Below are positions 62,727 to 64,000 of a DNA stretch of 64,000 nucleotides, one piece after another (the stretch's first letter is position 1; every line of letters starts with the position of its first letter). Source of the stretch: Sulfurovum sp. (lineage in GTDB: Bacteria > Campylobacterota > Campylobacteria > Campylobacterales > Sulfurovaceae). Below the pieces are notes generated by a model. That model was not told the origin of the DNA, searched no databases, and worked only from the letters and a program-made list of their open reading frames with translations. The stretch spans positions 51,423 through 115,422 of the forward strand of contig JALUXB010000002.1 in assembly GCA_027019175.1 (NCBI GenBank), written 5' to 3'. The translations under genes and the position numbers were made by a program.

Positions 62727-62876
62727 GTAGGTCTGACTATAGTAATGTACTTAGTCTTTATAGGGTTGTAAATCTTAACAGATTTACTTCTATTGATCTT
62801 AGCTGCTAATGAATAGTTCTGTCTTTTTTGCTTTTGGGTTATTTTGCTGTTGCATGAGGAGAATGAGAACGGATAA

Positions 62877-63356
62877 TTATAGTTTAATAAACATCCACTC
62901 ATTTTTAGGCAAGACTTGAAACCCCATTTCTTTATAGACAGATTGAAGCCTGTCATTATCAGGAAGTAGGACTAAATATCTCAATCCTACTTGATCTTGG
63001 ATTTCTTTTGCTATTTCTATGGCAAATTCAATCAAGTAGGTTGATGTTTTGGTATTGTCAAGATTTTCCAAACAGATACCCCGATAGGGTTCGCTTACAA
63101 AAATGTAATCAACTTGAAGAGAGGGGAAAGTATCTATGGAACTTACAGAGAGTGCGATAAATCCATAAGTTTCATCACCATCTCTTAAAAGATAGAGTAC
63201 CGTTCCGTTTTTCTGAACCCTTTTACAGATATCCTCTATAAAGAGCTTTTCTCTTTGTGCCTTGTCTAAATTTGTTGATAGGGACAGTTTAGACAGGATA
63301 TCTACGGATAAACGATAGGTAGCATTTGAAGCATTATACTTTTTGAGTTCTAACAA
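62877..63356 (-). CDS. GNAT-fold acetyltransferase, possible toxin
   Basis: A 159-residue protein with GNAT features: YGFIALSVSSID (beta 4), VDYIFVSEPYRGICL (acetyl-CoA region, with a weak RGxG-like loop), IEFAIEIAKEIQDQVGLRYLVLLP and VYKEMGFQVLP near the end. It starts at TTG 2 bases after a 48-codon ORF, the layout of type II toxin-antitoxin pairs with GNAT toxins that acetylate charged tRNAs. The partner does not look like the usual RHH antitoxin, so the role is inference. No gene for a self-evident substrate is near. Confidence 0.75.
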   Translation of the reverse strand: MLELKKYNASNATYRLSVDILSKLSLSTNLDKAQREKLFIEDICKRVQKNGTVLYLLRDGDETYGFIALSVSSIDTFPSLQVDYIFVSEPYRGICLENLDNTKTSTYLIEFAIEIAKEIQDQVGLRYLVLLPDNDRLQSVYKEMGFQVLPKNEWMFIKL

Positions 63357-63358
63357 GG

Positions 63359-63505
63359 TTAAACGATCTTATATTTTCTTGCGGTTGCTTTTTTTACAAG
63401 CTTATGATTCACAGAAGCATTTTCAAGGATTTTCTTTTCGTCCTTCGTTAGCTTCACCGGCGGTGCTACATAAACAACTTGTTTATCTTTAATGATTAAA
63501 GCCAT
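63359..63505 (-). CDS. 48-aa protein paired with the GNAT gene, possible antitoxin
   Basis: A short basic protein: MALIIKDKQVVYVAPPVKLTK in its first part, then DEKKILENASVNHKLVKKATARKYKIV. AAAGGAG lies 7 bases before the ATG, and a TATAAT-type box lies in the AT-rich DNA just upstream. It is probably co-translated with the GNAT gene. A strand followed by a helix and a basic tail could bind DNA or cap the toxin, but no known antitoxin family is recognised. Confidence 0.65.
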   Translation of the reverse strand: MALIIKDKQVVYVAPPVKLTKDEKKILENASVNHKLVKKATARKYKIV

Positions 63506-63849
63506 TTCAATACTCCTTTTTAAATAATATTATTATAGTATAGCAAAATAATGGTTATTTTGATTGATGGGAAAGAGGACAAAGAGCTTGGAGCCAACTC
63601 TTAGCTTCTCCGCTTGTGCTTATTTGTAATCTCTTTCTATATATGGAATGATTGTATCCAATAAGTTTTTTAAAGTCAAGATGTCGGTTTCTGCTCACTT
63701 GAATAAGGTGTAAAAACTGTCAGTGCAATTGTCAGTAAAAACCCTCAAAAACAGCCATTTTCTGCTGACACAAACTTTGTATTTTTTTGTCTATACCCCC
63801 GCAAACGACGGTATAGCTTTGTTTCTGTGGTTTTTACTGAAATTGCTTA
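63506..63849. other. Non-coding right arm of the mini-element
   Basis: 344 bases without a credible gene. It contains the AT-rich promoter region of the antitoxin-like gene (63510-63545), the right arm-type repeat (63716-63735), and GGTTTTTACTGAAATTGC at 63829-63846, an inverted near-copy of 63725-63743. These fit recombinase-binding arms of an attachment site. Confidence 0.55.
63716..63735 (+). repeat. Arm-type repeat, right copy
   Basis: ACTGTCAGTGCAATTGTCAG; 18 of 20 bases match 61884-61903, same orientation, 115 bases inside the right att core. Confidence 0.6.
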
Positions 63850-63878
63850 GCAGGTTCAAGTCCTGTCACTCCGACCAT
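63850..63878 (+). repeat. att core, right copy
   Basis: An exact 29-base copy of the tRNA-Pro 3' end (61835-61863), without the rest of a tRNA. It marks the far end of the integrated element. Confidence 0.9.
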
Positions 63879-63958
63879 GTAACATTTGTTTTTGTAAAAC
63901 ACAATCACTTTTTTTATTGAAAACGCCTATTCAAAACATAAGTGCAATTCACCTAAAA

Positions 63959-64000
63959 TCAAGCAGCGATTTCCTTGCTGAATTCTTCAAAAAAGACCTC
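63959..64000 (-). CDS. C-terminal end of a gene running out of the window
   Basis: The last 13 codons of a minus-strand frame, EVFFEEFSKEIAA then TGA. The ending resembles the tail of some IS transposases (a TP-x-EVF motif near the C-terminus), but 13 residues are too few to name it. The 80 bases between the att core and this stop have no feature I can support. Confidence 0.35.
   Translation of the reverse strand, partial: EVFFEEFSKEIAA

Larger units (their letters stand above)
61864..63878. mobile_element. 2-kb integrated mini-element at tRNA-Pro
   Basis: DNA lying between two identical 29-base att copies. Contents: a short tyrosine integrase pointing to the tRNA, a GNAT acetyltransferase with a 48-aa partner, and arm-type repeats near both ends. 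The region is AT-richer than the tkt side and its genes use different codons by eye, which fits transfer. It lacks replication, packaging or transfer genes, so it is either a decayed island or a satellite that relies on a helper. Confidence 0.8.

Noticed and set aside
62723..62956. 77-codon minus-strand ORF between integrase and GNAT genes
   Set aside because: No ribosome site, overlaps the end of the GNAT gene and has no recognisable sequence; more likely leftover DNA.
63850..63878. A second tRNA-Pro gene at the right end of the element
   Set aside because: Only the T-arm and acceptor 3' half are present; the 5' half, D-arm and anticodon are missing, so it is an att copy.

Overview
The window reads as chromosomal DNA of a Campylobacterota (Epsilonproteobacteria) member, most like the Sulfurovum/Sulfurimonas group. 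The evidence is the Campylobacter-type N-glycosylation genes (pglB-C-E-F), the futalosine-pathway menaquinone gene mqnA, the tRNA-tuf-rpmG-tRNA(Trp)-secE-nusG-rplKAJL-rpoBC-rpsLG-fusA order, separate but overlapping rpoB and rpoC, and promoters that mostly show only a strong TATAAT box. The species is inferred, not shown.

Layout. 1-4.2 kb: end of a pgl locus (oligosaccharyltransferase and bacillosamine genes; pglD is not here). 4.3-9.1 kb: a secreted helix-hairpin-helix protein with a lysine tail, gltX, mqnA, then moaD-moaE-moeA for molybdopterin. 9.1-16 kb: a self-cleaving CI/LexA-type repressor with repeated operators and a divergent 37-aa ORF, a BFD-like ferredoxin, a DksA-like protein, a four-gene run (thioredoxin-domain YyaL, unknown, DUF309, SagB-type nitroreductase) and a split YeeE/YedE sulfur transporter. 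16-35 kb: YaaA, an unannotated 34-aa membrane peptide and a SUI1 protein, then the tRNA and translation/transcription super-cluster. 35-45.6 kb: mostly minus-strand genes (CI-like HTH protein, queF, a degenerate GGDEF/EAL protein, gyrB, tsaD, hydrolase, dxr, cdsA, an RqcH-like NFACT protein). 45.7-53.6 kb: leuC, a thioesterase, a zinc-binding CZB protein, an unusual sdhA/sdhB pair, a 2-hydroxyacid dehydrogenase, yjbQ, purT and rpsU. 53.7-61.7 kb: nnrD/E, purN, a MATE exporter, aroK behind a heptamer tandem repeat, ispA and tkt. 61.8-63.9 kb: a 2-kb integrated element in tRNA-Pro, bounded by a 29-bp direct repeat, carrying a shortened integrase and a two-gene GNAT/48-aa module that looks like a toxin-antitoxin pair. 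The last 42 bases hold the end of a further gene.

Two features stand out beyond the gene content. First, a dispersed palindromic repeat (17 copies in this window, seven of the pairs arranged as inverted 72-97 bp units) sits between genes throughout; it supplies stop codons to four genes and lies in frame inside one coding sequence. Second, the mini-element at tRNA-Pro has intact-looking att repeats and arm-type repeats around a possible addiction module, and is the best candidate in the window for an undescribed system.
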